This document shows positions 8,408 to 17,684 of a stretch of 64,000 bases of DNA, one piece after another. Numbering within the stretch: the stretch's first letter is position 1; each line of letters opens with the position of its first letter. The position numbers were made by a program, and so were the translations under genes. Under the pieces are notes generated by a model, which was given only the letters and a program-made list of their open reading frames with translations, was not told the origin of the DNA and searched no databases. This DNA comes from an uncultured Allomuricauda sp. (lineage in GTDB: Bacteria; Bacteroidota; Bacteroidia; Flavobacteriales; Flavobacteriaceae): assembly GCF_947501165.1 (NCBI RefSeq), contig NZ_CANMUU010000001.1:372001-436000 (forward strand), in the 5' to 3' direction.

Positions 8408-10123
8408 ATGTGCGATACTCACCACACTCAAGATACATCTCCGCATAAAGGCCTAGAACACGAAGGTCATGACTTGGAGCACAAAAACTGGAGTAGAAGA
8501 TCTTTTCTCCAAGCCTTAGGGATTGCAGGTTCAGGCTCTATGTTTTTAGGAAGTAATTTATTGACTGCGTCGGCACCGTCTCCATTGACGTCTGCCATCG
8601 CTGATGCAGAAACAGATAATATTCTCATATTGATTCGCTTGTCCGGAGGAAACGACGGATTGAGCACTGTAATCCCCATACAGCAATATGACACTTATGC
8701 TAATGCCCGTCCCAACATCTACATTCCAGAAAGTAAGGTATTAAAGCTTACTGATGATTTTGGTGTGCCTACTTACATGAATTCTCTGGAACCCCTTTGG
8801 GGAGAAGGAAAGTTCAAAGCCGTTCATGGCGTTGGATATCAAAATCAAAGCTTATCCCACTTTACAGGTTCGGACATTTATGCGAATACGGATTTGACCA
8901 CTACTGGTTTCTCCGGTTTGAATACCGGATGGATGGGAAGACATTTTGAACAATGTTATCCTGATTATTTGATTAATCCGCCAGAAGCTCCTGCAGCAAT
9001 TCAAATTGGTAGTATTGCAAATTTGGTTTTCCAAGGTGAAGAAACCAACTACGCGTTCGTGACCAACAATATTGATCAGTTGGAGGAAATTGCAGAGACT
9101 GGATTCTTCTATGATATTGCAAATGCTCCTTTCGGAAATTGTATGTATGGCGATCAGCTTAGATTTTTGAGAGGTGTGGCCAACACCACTTACGAATACG
9201 CTGGCAAAATCAACGAAGCCTATGAAAGAGGTCAAAATCAGGTTGAATACCAAGACAATGGTTTCGCTAGACAATTGGCTTTATTGGCTCGATTGATTAA
9301 AGGTAATCTAGGGACAAAAGTCTATATGATTTCAATGGGAGGTTTTGACACTCACGGAAACCAACCCTTGGCTCATGAGCGCTTAATGTCCAATTTATCC
9401 ATTGCCGTGAACAACTTCTATGAAGACTTAGGTTTCACGCAACAGGACGAACAGGTATTGAGTATGACCTTCTCAGAGTTCGGTAGACGAATTTTCGAGA
9501 ACGGTTCCTTGGGAACTGATCACGGAAAGGCAGCACCTACGCTTTTCTTCGGATCAGGCCTTAACGGAAGTGCTTTTGTTGGTGAACACCCTTCATTGGA
9601 TAGTCCAAATGGACGTGGAAACCTGGATTACACCATGGACTTTAGGGATCTGTATGCTACGGTCCTTGCTGAGTGGCTTTGTGTTCCTATTCCATTGGTT
9701 GAGCAACATCTTTTGAACCATACGTACAACCCAGTCAACCTTGGGTTTAATTGTAGTGGTGTGGACTTCCCAGATATTGCTATGGATAGTGACCCACCAA
9801 CTCTACCGGAGACCCCTCCTAGTGATCCTGATGGCATGAATCCAGATCCAGATATTGAAACGGCTATTGTACATAGACCCTACTACCCAAGCTCAAGAGC
9901 TCCCCATATTTATTTGGAAATGCCCTTTGCAGCTCACGTAGATATTGAATTGTTCAATATTCTTGGCCAGAAAGTAGGTACGGTATTCAATGAAATGATG
10001 CTGGAAGGTTCGGCAGAAATAAACATTCGAGAGCGAATGAGAGACAGTCTGTCTACTGGAAAGTACATATACAGAATATCAGTAGGTAGTGAAAGAATGA
10101 GTAAATCTGTAATGATAATGTAA
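8408..10123 (+). CDS. DUF1501 family protein with Tat signal and T9SS sorting domain
   Basis: A 571-residue protein. Residues 29-35 are SRRSFLQ, a textbook twin-arginine motif, followed by a hydrophobic h-region (ALGIAGSGSMFLGSNLL). The n-region before it is rich in histidine. The DUF1501 body has LIRLSGGNDGLSTVIP, SLSHFTGSDIY, GGFDTHGNQ and FSEFGRR...GTDHG, which resemble alkaline-phosphatase-superfamily metal sites. The final ~80 residues (VDIELFNILGQKVGTVF...SVGSERMSKSVMIM) form a type A T9SS C-terminal domain. The protein should therefore cross the inner membrane folded through Tat and then leave by T9SS. It is paired with the DUF1800 gene upstream. The substrate is unknown. Confidence 0.92.
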   Translation: MCDTHHTQDTSPHKGLEHEGHDLEHKNWSRRSFLQALGIAGSGSMFLGSNLLTASAPSPLTSAIADAETDNILILIRLSGGNDGLSTVIPIQQYDTYANARPNIYIPESKVLKLTDDFGVPTYMNSLEPLWGEGKFKAVHGVGYQNQSLSHFTGSDIYANTDLTTTGFSGLNTGWMGRHFEQCYPDYLINPPEAPAAIQIGSIANLVFQGEETNYAFVTNNIDQLEEIAETGFFYDIANAPFGNCMYGDQLRFLRGVANTTYEYAGKINEAYERGQNQVEYQDNGFARQLALLARLIKGNLGTKVYMISMGGFDTHGNQPLAHERLMSNLSIAVNNFYEDLGFTQQDEQVLSMTFSEFGRRIFENGSLGTDHGKAAPTLFFGSGLNGSAFVGEHPSLDSPNGRGNLDYTMDFRDLYATVLAEWLCVPIPLVEQHLLNHTYNPVNLGFNCSGVDFPDIAMDSDPPTLPETPPSDPDGMNPDPDIETAIVHRPYYPSSRAPHIYLEMPFAAHVDIELFNILGQKVGTVFNEMMLEGSAEINIRERMRDSLSTGKYIYRISVGSERMSKSVMIM

Positions 10124-10253
10124 AGCTTACTCCAATAAGCAAACACTCTGAAATCTCCGATTGTGCAATTCCCACCCCATCTTAGGAATGCATTTTCGGA
10201 GGTTTCTTTTTTGGAACACATAAGTTCCATAGCTTCTACCAAAATCTGTATTT

Positions 10254-10275
10254 TTGAAGCTTAATTAAGCTTCAA
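10254..10275. repeat. 22-bp perfect palindrome abutting the metG start
   Basis: The arms TTGAAGCTTAA and TTAAGCTTCAA are exact reverse complements and end one base before the metG ATG at 10277. As RNA it could fold into a 9-bp stem with an AATT loop. As DNA it could be a dimer-binding operator. A TAnnTTTG-like -7 element (TATTTTTG, 10249-10256) overlaps its left edge, which would place the transcription start inside the palindrome. Confidence 0.7.
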
Positions 10276-10276
10276 T

Positions 10277-12352
10277 ATGTCTCAAGACAAAACTCTTTCT
10301 AGATATACTCTTACTGCTGCTCTCCCCTACACCAATGGTCCCATACATATTGGTCATTTGGCTGGAGTTTATGTGCCTGCGGATATCTTTGCCCGTTATC
10401 TTCGCCTAAAGGGACATGATGTTGCTTTCATCTGTGGGAGCGACGAGCACGGTGTGGCCATTCCCATGAAAGCTAAAAAAGAAGGAGTATCACCCAAAGA
10501 GATTATTGACAAGTACCATGGAATTATAAAACAATCCTTCGTTGACTTTGGGATTACTTTTGACAATTACTCCAGGACTTCAGCAGAAATACATCACAAA
10601 ACAGCTTCAGACTTCTTCAAAAAACTGTATGACCAAGGAGATTTTATAGAAGAGACTACGGAACAATTGTATGATGGGAAAGCTGAGCAGTTTTTGGCCG
10701 ATCGCTTTGTAGTGGGTACATGTCCAGTTTGTGGACATACAGAAGCGTACGGTGATCAGTGTGAAAATTGTGGTTCGTCATTAAATGCTACGGATCTTAT
10801 CAACCCAAAATCTACCATTACTGGGACCATTCCTACTTTAAAAAGAACCAAACACTGGTTCTTACCCTTGGATAGATATGAAGATTTCTTAAAAGAATGG
10901 ATAATACAGGGTCACAAAAGCGATTGGAAACCCAATGTCTATGGTCAGTGTAAATCGTGGATAGATGATGGTCTAAAACCTAGGGCAGTAACAAGAGATC
11001 TGGATTGGGGAATTCCCGTTCCAGTGAAAGATGCTGAAGGTAAAGTACTTTATGTGTGGTTTGATGCGCCCATAGGCTATATTTCTTCCACAAAAGAATG
11101 GGCAAAAAGAGAAGGAAAAGATTGGGAACCCTATTGGAAAGACGAAAACACTAAGTTGCTTCACTTTATTGGAAAGGACAATATTGTTTTCCACTGCATC
11201 ATATTTCCCAGCATGCTAAAAGCTCATGGCGATTTTGTGCTACCAGAAAATGTGCCGGCCAACGAATTTTTGAATTTGGAAGGAAACAAACTATCCACAT
11301 CAAAGAATTGGGCCGTTTGGTTGCATGAATATTTGGAAGAGTTTCCAGATATGCAAGATGTCTTACGATATACCCTAACGGCCAATGCACCGGAAACCAA
11401 AGACAATGATTTTACATGGAAGGATTTTCAGGCCAGAAACAACAATGAATTGGTCGCCATCTTTGGAAATTTCATTAACCGAGTGGTGGTGCTAACTCAA
11501 AAATATTACAATGGCATAGTACCAGAACCTAGCGAATTAAAGGAACAAGACAAACATGTCTTGGCCGCCTTAGCAGCGTTCCCAAAAACTTTGGAAGATT
11601 CTTTAGATAGGTATAGATTTAGAGAAGCAAGTCAAGAGTTGATGAACTTAGCACGTTTGGGAAACAAATATTTGGCAGATGAAGAACCTTGGAAGCTCAT
11701 TAAAACAGATGAAGACCGAACCAAAACCATAATGTACGTTGCGCTTCAAATTGCGACCGGACTTGCAGTATTGAGTGAACCTTTTTTACCGTTTACCTCA
11801 AACAAACTTAAAAACATTCTTAACGTCAGGTCGAAAGAAGTAGGGACCTCGTGGAATGAGGTAAGCACCAAAGAAGTATTCCTATCTCCAGAACATCAGA
11901 TCAATAAAGGCGAATTATTATTTAGAAAAATAGAAGACAAGGAAATAGAAGCTCAGTTAGCCAAGCTAGAAGCCACCAAACAAGTCAATGCACGGATGGA
12001 AAAAGAGATTACACCGCAAAAAGACACTATAATTTTTGATGACTTCAGTAAAATGGATATGCGTGTCGGTACTATTGTTGAAGCTCAGAAAATGCCAAAA
12101 GCCAACAAACTTTTAGTATTAAAAGTTAACACAGGACTGGATACACGAACCATAGTTTCCGGGATTGCTGAAAGCTTTAAACCTGAAGACATTGTTGGGA
12201 AAAAAGTCACCGTTTTGGTAAACTTAGCACCCAGAAAACTACGCGGTGTGGAAAGCGAAGGTATGATTTTGATGACCGAAAATGAATCTGGAAAACTGGT
12301 GTTTTTAAATCCCGATGAAAATGGGGTTGAAAATGGGGAAAGTATAAATTAG
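10277..12352 (+). CDS. metG: Methionine-tRNA ligase
   Basis: A 691-residue class I aminoacyl-tRNA synthetase that charges tRNA-Met. The HIGH motif is at residues 24-27 (PIHIGHLAG) and the KMSKS equivalent is KLSTS at 338-342. The zinc knuckle [18 protein letters not shown] follows the first Rossmann half, as in the MetG1 type with four cysteines. The C-terminal ~105 residues ([16 protein letters not shown]...) are the Trbp111-like OB domain that drives dimerisation and tRNA binding. Length is normal. It precedes tex by 22 bases in the same direction. The start sits directly after a 22-bp palindrome, which may affect its expression. Confidence 0.97.
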   Translation: MSQDKTLSRYTLTAALPYTNGPIHIGHLAGVYVPADIFARYLRLKGHDVAFICGSDEHGVAIPMKAKKEGVSPKEIIDKYHGIIKQSFVDFGITFDNYSRTSAEIHHKTASDFFKKLYDQGDFIEETTEQLYDGKAEQFLADRFVVGTCPVCGHTEAYGDQCENCGSSLNATDLINPKSTITGTIPTLKRTKHWFLPLDRYEDFLKEWIIQGHKSDWKPNVYGQCKSWIDDGLKPRAVTRDLDWGIPVPVKDAEGKVLYVWFDAPIGYISSTKEWAKREGKDWEPYWKDENTKLLHFIGKDNIVFHCIIFPSMLKAHGDFVLPENVPANEFLNLEGNKLSTSKNWAVWLHEYLEEFPDMQDVLRYTLTANAPETKDNDFTWKDFQARNNNELVAIFGNFINRVVVLTQKYYNGIVPEPSELKEQDKHVLAALAAFPKTLEDSLDRYRFREASQELMNLARLGNKYLADEEPWKLIKTDEDRTKTIMYVALQIATGLAVLSEPFLPFTSNKLKNILNVRSKEVGTSWNEVSTKEVFLSPEHQINKGELLFRKIEDKEIEAQLAKLEATKQVNARMEKEITPQKDTIIFDDFSKMDMRVGTIVEAQKMPKANKLLVLKVNTGLDTRTIVSGIAESFKPEDIVGKKVTVLVNLAPRKLRGVESEGMILMTENESGKLVFLNPDENGVENGESIN

Positions 12353-12374
12353 CTCTTCAGCAAGATACTGGTCC

Positions 12375-14504
12375 ATGCAGCTCATCCCATTCATTACAAA
12401 GCATACGCAGTTTTCTCAAAAAAACGTAGAGAATACAGTAGCCTTATTAAATGAAGATTGTACCGTTCCCTTTATCTCAAGATATCGAAAAGAACGTACC
12501 GGCAATCTAGATGAAGTACAGATTGGAGAAATTGTAAAGTTCAAAGCTGAATTTGAAGCTTTGGAGAAAAGGAAATTAGCCATCATAAAGGCTATCAAGG
12601 AGCAAGACCTATTGACTCCGGAACTCCAATCCAAATTACAAGATTGCGAAGACCTCAACAGTCTAGAGGACCTTTATATCCCCTTCAAAAAAAGTAAAAA
12701 AACAAAAGCTGAGGTTGCTCGTAAAAATGGCTTAGAGCCTTTGGCCAAAATCATCATGGCCCAACGAAGTGATGAAATAGAGTTCATCGCTTCCAAATAC
12801 CTTACAAATCAAATCCAAAACGAAGATGAAGCTCTTGAAGGAGCTCGACACATCATATCTGAATGGGTCAATGAACGTGCCGGTATCCGAAATCAGCTAC
12901 GAAACCAATTGGAGCGACATGCCCTTTTGACCTGCAAAGTCATTAAAACCAAAAAGGATAACGAGAAAGCGCAGAAGTTTCTTGATTATTTTGATTGGAG
13001 TGAACCATTGAACCGTTGTCCCTCCCATCGATTTTTAGCTATTTCGAGAGCCGAAAAAGAGGGGTTTATTCGTGTAAAAATTGAAATCGATGATGAAAGG
13101 GCATTGGATAAGATAGAAAGTAGAATAATCAAATCAAATAATGCCTGTTCCGTTCAGATTGAAATGGCCATAGGAGATGCATACAAACGTCTTTTATTTC
13201 CTTCCTTATCCAATGAACTTTTAAAAAATGCCAAAGAAAAAGCAGACAACGATGCCATACAAGTTTTTTCCAAGAATTTGAAACAGCTACTACTTGGCGC
13301 TCCATTAGGTGAAAAGCGAATTTTGGCCATCGACCCTGGTTTTAGAACAGGCTGTAAAGTAGTTTGTTTGGATGCCCAAGGTGATTTAAAGCACAACGAA
13401 ACTATATATCCTCATGCGCCTCAAAATGATGCCGCAGGAGCTATCAAAAAGATAAGTTCCTTGGTTGACGCCCATAAAATAGAGGCAATTGCCATTGGTA
13501 ATGGAACCGCGTCCCGCGAAACCGAACATTTGGTGAAACGAATTCGTTTTAAGCATCCCATCGAAGTATTTGTGGTTAGTGAAGCAGGTGCTTCCATTTA
13601 TTCAGCATCAAAAATTGCCAGGGATGAATTTCCAAATTACGATGTTACTGTAAGAGGAGCTGTTTCCATAGGAAGACGATTGGCAGACCCGCTTGCAGAA
13701 CTGGTCAAGATAGATGCCAAATCCATTGGTGTAGGACAATACCAACATGATGTGGACCAGTCCAAATTGAAAACTTCCTTAGAAACCGTTGTGGAAAGTT
13801 GTGTGAATTCTGTGGGTGTGAATATCAATACGGCCAGTGTCCCATTGCTCAGTTACGTATCGGGCATAGGACCAAAACTAGCAGAGAACATCGTTGCCCA
13901 TCGTAACCAATATGGAGCTTTTAGAAGTAGGATTGAAATTAAAAAAGTTCCTAGACTTGGGGGAAAGGCTTTTGAACAAGGTGCTGGGTTCTTGCGAATA
14001 AAGGAGGGTGTAAATCCACTTGACGATTCTGCTGTACATCCCGAAAGTTATCCAATCGTAGAAAAGATGGCAAAAGATAAGGGAATCTCGCTTGCCAACT
14101 TGATTGGAAACAAATCCATACTTCAAAACATAGATCTTGTTGATTATTGTGATCAAACTATTGGGATGCCTACTCTGAAGGATATTCTTGAAGAATTGGA
14201 AAAGCCAGGTTTAGATCGAAGGGAAAAAGCCAAAGTATTTGCCTTTAACCAAAACATAAGAAAGATTACAGACTTACAAGTAGGTCAATTGCTGCCCGGC
14301 ATTGTCAACAACATCACCAATTTTGGCTGTTTTGTGGATATTGGGATAAAAGAAAGTGGGCTTATCCATGTTTCCAATCTTTCGGATTCCTATGTCAAAG
14401 AAGTCAATGAACATGTAAGCCTACATCAGCAAATTGTGGTTAAGGTTTTGGATGTGGATGTGCCTCGAAAACGCATTCAATTGGCCTTGCATAAAAAAGA
14501 TTAG
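12375..14504 (+). CDS. Tex family RNA-binding transcription accessory protein
   Basis: A 709-residue Tex/YhgF homologue. Order of parts: the N-terminal helical Tex domain, the YqgF-like RNase H fold (RILAIDPGFRTGCKVV at ~residue 315), a helix-hairpin-helix pair (INTASVPLLSYVSGIGPKLA; VPRLGGKAFEQGAGF) and a C-terminal S1 RNA-binding domain (VGQLLPGIVNNITNFGCFVDIG). Tex binds nucleic acid and influences transcription and stress tolerance in several bacteria. Length is a little below the ~770 of proteobacterial Tex. It runs with metG upstream and the histone-deacetylase-like gene 7 bases downstream. Confidence 0.93.
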   Translation: MQLIPFITKHTQFSQKNVENTVALLNEDCTVPFISRYRKERTGNLDEVQIGEIVKFKAEFEALEKRKLAIIKAIKEQDLLTPELQSKLQDCEDLNSLEDLYIPFKKSKKTKAEVARKNGLEPLAKIIMAQRSDEIEFIASKYLTNQIQNEDEALEGARHIISEWVNERAGIRNQLRNQLERHALLTCKVIKTKKDNEKAQKFLDYFDWSEPLNRCPSHRFLAISRAEKEGFIRVKIEIDDERALDKIESRIIKSNNACSVQIEMAIGDAYKRLLFPSLSNELLKNAKEKADNDAIQVFSKNLKQLLLGAPLGEKRILAIDPGFRTGCKVVCLDAQGDLKHNETIYPHAPQNDAAGAIKKISSLVDAHKIEAIAIGNGTASRETEHLVKRIRFKHPIEVFVVSEAGASIYSASKIARDEFPNYDVTVRGAVSIGRRLADPLAELVKIDAKSIGVGQYQHDVDQSKLKTSLETVVESCVNSVGVNINTASVPLLSYVSGIGPKLAENIVAHRNQYGAFRSRIEIKKVPRLGGKAFEQGAGFLRIKEGVNPLDDSAVHPESYPIVEKMAKDKGISLANLIGNKSILQNIDLVDYCDQTIGMPTLKDILEELEKPGLDRREKAKVFAFNQNIRKITDLQVGQLLPGIVNNITNFGCFVDIGIKESGLIHVSNLSDSYVKEVNEHVSLHQQIVVKVLDVDVPRKRIQLALHKKD

Positions 14505-14511
14505 TTTAGGA

Positions 14512-15414
14512 ATGCTCAAAATAGCCTATCATCCTATTTACAAACATTCATTGCCTGAAGGTCACCGCTTTCCCATGGAAAAATATGACCTGCTACCCAG
14601 ACAATTGTTGCACGAAGGCACTTGCGTACAGGATAATTTCTTCGAACCTGTTTTATTGAATGATTCAGATATTTTAGCGGTCCATAATGAAGAATACTTT
14701 CAAAATCTCACCCAACTTAATTTAAAACCCAGCGAGGTACGAAAAATTGGATTCCCCTTGAGTGAAGAACTGGTACAACGCGAACGCATCATTGCCGATG
14801 GCACGATAAAGGGATGTCTATTCGCTCTCGAACATGGCATAGCCATGAACATAGCGGGAGGCACGCATCACGCCTACTCCCATCGAGGAGAAGCCTTTTG
14901 CATGCTAAACGATCAAGCGATTGGAGCAAAGTATCTTATTCAAAATAAATTGGCCCAGAAGATTCTTATTGTTGATTTGGATGTGCATCAAGGAAACGGA
15001 ACCGCAGAAATTTTTCAAGAGGATAGTTCTGTTTTCACTTTCTCCATGCACGGTAAGGGCAACTATCCTTTTAGAAAGGAAACATCTGACTTGGACATTC
15101 CTTTAGAAAAGGGAACAACCGATGAAGAATACTTAAATCAGCTTAAGGAGATTCTGCCCCAACTTCTGGAAAGACTAAAACCAGATTTTATCTTTTACTT
15201 ATGTGGTGTGGATGTACTATCGACCGATAAGTTAGGCACCCTAGGAATGACTTTGGAAGGATGTAAAAAACGAGATCGTTTTGTGTTACAGAGTTGTTTT
15301 GACAATGGGGTTCCAGTTCAGTGCAGCATGGGCGGAGGATATTCCCCAGAAATCAAAATAATCATTGAAGCACATGCCAATACATTTCGTTTGGCCCAGC
15401 ACATTTATACATAA
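14512..15414 (+). CDS. Histone-deacetylase-superfamily hydrolase
   Basis: A 300-residue member of the arginase/deacetylase fold. Visible active-site elements are the tandem histidines in GGTHHAYSHRGEAFC, the zinc ligands in DLDVHQGNGTAEIF, and the late zinc Asp plus loop in YLCGVDVLSTDKLGTLGMT. The catalytic tyrosine is in MGGGYS. All are intact, so it should be an active zinc deacetylase. Bacterial relatives deacetylate polyamines or small molecules; the substrate is not readable here. The ATG at 14512 is chosen because it follows the tex stop by 7 bases and starts at the conserved strand (LKIAYHPIY). A longer frame would overlap the S1 domain of tex. Confidence 0.88.
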   Translation: MLKIAYHPIYKHSLPEGHRFPMEKYDLLPRQLLHEGTCVQDNFFEPVLLNDSDILAVHNEEYFQNLTQLNLKPSEVRKIGFPLSEELVQRERIIADGTIKGCLFALEHGIAMNIAGGTHHAYSHRGEAFCMLNDQAIGAKYLIQNKLAQKILIVDLDVHQGNGTAEIFQEDSSVFTFSMHGKGNYPFRKETSDLDIPLEKGTTDEEYLNQLKEILPQLLERLKPDFIFYLCGVDVLSTDKLGTLGMTLEGCKKRDRFVLQSCFDNGVPVQCSMGGGYSPEIKIIIEAHANTFRLAQHIYT

Positions 15415-15440
15415 ATTTGCTATTCATTTTATTCAACCTT

Positions 15441-16280
15441 ATGAAATCATTGCCCCTATTATTGCTCATGTTCACTTTGGTTCAGTTAAACGCACAGGAG
15501 TTAAAAATTGATAAAAAAGAAAGTCTTTGGAACCATTTCACCTATGACATGGGCAATGTGTTTGGCGGTATTGGTCATGCTTATAGTCGCCCGTTTCATT
15601 GGAAGGGAAAACAATGGGCCAATTTTGGGTATGTAACAGCTGGAACTTTGGCTTTATTTACTGTGGATGATGAATTGGATAGTTGGGCCGATGGTTTTAG
15701 AGATGATGTCCCTGATTTTCTTGTCAATTATGGAATTGAGTATGGTAATCCAGAGAACAATTATATGTTCACCGGTGGTGTTTATCTTGCAGGCCTATTC
15801 ACCAAAAATGAAAAACTTAGAAGAACAGGTGTGCTTCTAATTGCTTCGGCTACCGCTGGAGGCTTTTTACAACAGGTGAGCAAGCGAATTATAGGCAGGG
15901 CACGACCAAAGAGTGGAGATTCCTCAAGTACGTATGACCCTTTTAATGTAAATAGGGTGTTCAATTACGATTCCTTCCCCTCCGGACATGCCATATTAGC
16001 TTTCAGCAATGCCTATGCCATTGCCAAACAATTTAAAAGTCCATGGGTAAAGGCAGGAATATACACGATAGGCTTAATTCCTGGTTTTGCCAGAATAAAC
16101 GATGGATTTCATTGGGTCTCTGATGTGGCTTTTGGCACGGTACTGAGTATTTTCATCGTGGAATCAATCGATAAGTACTTAGATTCCAAGTATGACCAAA
16201 AATACAATGACCAACAGAAAAAACTAAGTTGGAATCTCAATTTCGGACCGGGTACTATGGGTGTCGCGGTACGCTTCTGA
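15441..16280 (+). CDS. Exported PAP2-family phosphatase
   Basis: A protein of about 279 residues with a signal peptide (MKSLPLLLLMFTLVQLNAQ), which is why the ATG at 15441 is preferred to the one at 15417. It has the three phosphatidic acid phosphatase signatures: KRIIGRARP (KxxxxxxRP), PSGHA and ARINDGFHWVSDVAFG (Rx5HxxxD). Members dephosphorylate lipid or isoprenoid phosphates, such as undecaprenyl pyrophosphate or lipid A, or act as acid phosphatases. It begins 26 bases after the upstream gene, so it may be co-transcribed with it. The exact substrate is unknown. Confidence 0.88.
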   Translation: MKSLPLLLLMFTLVQLNAQELKIDKKESLWNHFTYDMGNVFGGIGHAYSRPFHWKGKQWANFGYVTAGTLALFTVDDELDSWADGFRDDVPDFLVNYGIEYGNPENNYMFTGGVYLAGLFTKNEKLRRTGVLLIASATAGGFLQQVSKRIIGRARPKSGDSSSTYDPFNVNRVFNYDSFPSGHAILAFSNAYAIAKQFKSPWVKAGIYTIGLIPGFARINDGFHWVSDVAFGTVLSIFIVESIDKYLDSKYDQKYNDQQKKLSWNLNFGPGTMGVAVRF

Positions 16281-16301
16281 TTTTAAGTAATCTGATTTTA
16301 A
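16276..16301. repeat. Short direct repeat upstream of ferritin
   Basis: The 11-mer TCTGATTTTAA occurs at 16276-16286 and again at 16291-16301 (period 15). The first copy includes the stop codon of the PAP2 gene. It lies about 70-90 bases before the ferritin start. Its role is unknown, and it may be chance in AT-rich sequence. Confidence 0.4.
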
Positions 16302-16368
16302 ATAACTAGTTTTCAGTCCTAAAACCAAGTCCATTTAGTAATTTTACATGACTTAAAAAGAAAAAAAT

Positions 16369-16890
16369 ATGTTATCAAAAAGATTAGAAGAGGCTTTAAA
16401 TAAGCAAATCCGTATAGAAGCAGAGTCATCACAAGTGTATTTGTCCATGGCCTCTTGGGCAGAAGTAAAGGGACTTGAAGGTGTAGCTGGTTTCATGTAT
16501 GGACACGCTGATGAAGAACGAATGCATATGCTTAAATTGGTAAAGTATGTAAATGAGAGAGGTGGTCATGCTGTAGTTTCCGACTTAAAAGCTCCAGAAA
16601 CTGAATTTGGCACCCTCCAAAAGATGTTGCAAAAATTGTTTGATCATGAAGTATTTGTATCGCAAAGCATCAACGAATTGGTTCACATCACCTTAGATGA
16701 AAAAGATTATGCTACCCATAATTTTCTACAATGGTACGTAGCCGAACAGTTGGAAGAAGAAGCCTTGGCTAGAACAGTTTTGGACAAAATCAATCTTATT
16801 GGCGATGATAAAGGAGGACTTTATCTATTTGATAGAGATATACAGCAACTAACGGTGGAGAGTGCTGCTTCTGACACTGCTGGTGAGTAA
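16369..16890 (+). CDS. Non-haem ferritin
   Basis: A 173-residue bacterial ferritin of the FtnA type, which oxidises Fe(II) and stores iron as a mineral in a 24-subunit shell. Ferroxidase residues are in place: Glu in RIEAESSQVYLSMASW, Glu and His in HADEERMHMLK, Glu in LFDHEVFVSQSINELV, and Gln in QWYVAEQLEEEALA. Length and the four-helix pattern are standard. It is followed by a very small Cys/Lys-rich ORF 64 bases downstream, ahead of a terminator, so the two may share a transcript. No clear Fur box was recognised upstream. Confidence 0.95.
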   Translation: MLSKRLEEALNKQIRIEAESSQVYLSMASWAEVKGLEGVAGFMYGHADEERMHMLKLVKYVNERGGHAVVSDLKAPETEFGTLQKMLQKLFDHEVFVSQSINELVHITLDEKDYATHNFLQWYVAEQLEEEALARTVLDKINLIGDDKGGLYLFDRDIQQLTVESAASDTAGE

Positions 16891-16954
16891 GTGTTAATAA
16901 CTATTTATTTAGATTAATTTAAAATAGTTATATTTGACCCACTGATTAATTCAG

Positions 16955-17116
16955 ATGGGAAAAAGCAAAAAGACCAGCAAAAAAGAAAAGAAGGCTTTAC
17001 TTAAAGAGCTCCCTCTTACTAATTGCAAAACCAAGTGTTGTAAAAAATACAAGAAGTCAGAAAGCAAACGATGTAAACGTTGTCCCTGCTATGATTTATT
17101 GAAAAAAGTTGCATAA
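16955..17116 (+). CDS. Small Cys/Lys-rich protein, 53 residues
   Basis: An ORF from ATG at 16955 to TAA at 17116. The first ~18 residues are very basic (MGKSKKTSKKEKKALLKE). The rest carries six cysteines at positions 24, 28, 29, 40, 43 and 45, in the pattern Cx3CC-x10-CxxCxC, ending in CYDLLKKVA. The spacing suggests metal binding. A strong hairpin terminator begins 2 bases after the stop, which supports a real transcript end here. The gene follows ferritin on the same strand. Iron or zinc handling is a guess from that context. I do not recognise a named family. Confidence 0.65.
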   Translation: MGKSKKTSKKEKKALLKELPLTNCKTKCCKKYKKSESKRCKRCPCYDLLKKVA

Positions 17117-17117
17117 G

Positions 17118-17141
17118 AAACCGCCAAAAGGCGGTTTTTTT
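17118..17141 (+). terminator. Rho-independent terminator after the small Cys-rich gene
   Basis: An 8-bp stem, AAACCGCC / GGCGGTTT, with an AAAA loop is followed by a run of T. It ends the ferritin/small-ORF transcript. Its T run abuts the stop codon of the convergent gene at 17140, so it may also serve weakly in the other direction. Confidence 0.85.
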
Positions 17142-17550
17142 ATTGTTTTATGGAAGTAGATTGAGCTACGTCTGTAGTTGCCTTAAAAAGGTCCAAGGCA
17201 TCCGGTGTTGAGAGATAGTTTCTCATCTTCTTCCAGTAGACATCACTATGAACACAGGACCCTTTACATTCTTTAAGATACTTGCGGTGTGCTTCTTTTT
17301 TGCTCTTCATGTAAACCAGGTAGAAGGAAAAATTTGATTTTCCCAATTCCCTCTCAAAGCTTTCCTGATCGTTCCAATAGTCCAACTCATCTTGATGGTC
17401 CAATTGTAGGCCTTGCTCGTAAGCGGCATCGCGTTCCGCCAAATCTTCATAGAAACGCAGTAACTTGGAGTTCGTTGTAGTACCTTGAGCTTGGCTTTGC
17501 TTTGCAAAACCAAGAAGAAGGACTAGTAAGAGCAAATAACTCCGTTTCAT
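17140..17550 (-). CDS. Hypothetical exported protein
   Basis: A 136-residue protein with a clear signal peptide (MKRSYLLLLVLLLGFAKQSQAQ). The mature part is charged and mainly helical, with two cysteines (LKECKGSCVHSDVYWKKM), possibly a disulfide. No known domain was recognised. It is isolated on the minus strand between the ferritin terminator and the ssb gene. The real start is supported by the signal sequence. The function is unknown. Confidence 0.7.
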   Translation of the reverse strand: MKRSYLLLLVLLLGFAKQSQAQGTTTNSKLLRFYEDLAERDAAYEQGLQLDHQDELDYWNDQESFERELGKSNFSFYLVYMKSKKEAHRKYLKECKGSCVHSDVYWKKMRNYLSTPDALDLFKATTDVAQSTSIKQ

Positions 17551-17641
17551 TTTTATGTTTCTTTTATAAATAGACGATAATTTGGCCCAATGGTTTCCTA
17601 TTTGTATTATAAGTTATTGTTAAATCATTGATTTTAAAATA

Positions 17642-17665
17642 AAAAGGGAGCATTTGCTCCCTTTT
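17642..17665 (-). terminator. Terminator downstream of ssb
   Basis: A near-continuous palindrome, with arms AAAAGGGAGC and GCTCCCTTTT around a four-base loop. On the minus strand it is followed by TTTTTATTTT. It starts 20 bases beyond the ssb stop and fits a Rho-independent terminator for that gene. Confidence 0.88.
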
Positions 17666-17684
17666 ATCGATGATTTACCTTACA

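Noticed and set aside
8852..9274. 140-codon minus-strand frame inside the DUF1501 gene
   Set aside because: It is antisense to a conserved, clearly recognised gene.
14434..14511. N-terminal extension of the histone-deacetylase-like protein
   Set aside because: It would overlap the S1 domain of tex. The extra residues are not part of the fold, and an ATG at 14512 follows the tex stop cleanly.
16276..16301. Direct repeat before ferritin as an iron-responsive operator
   Set aside because: It has no resemblance to a Fur box, is AT-rich and overlaps the stop codon of the upstream gene. It is kept only as a low-confidence repeat.
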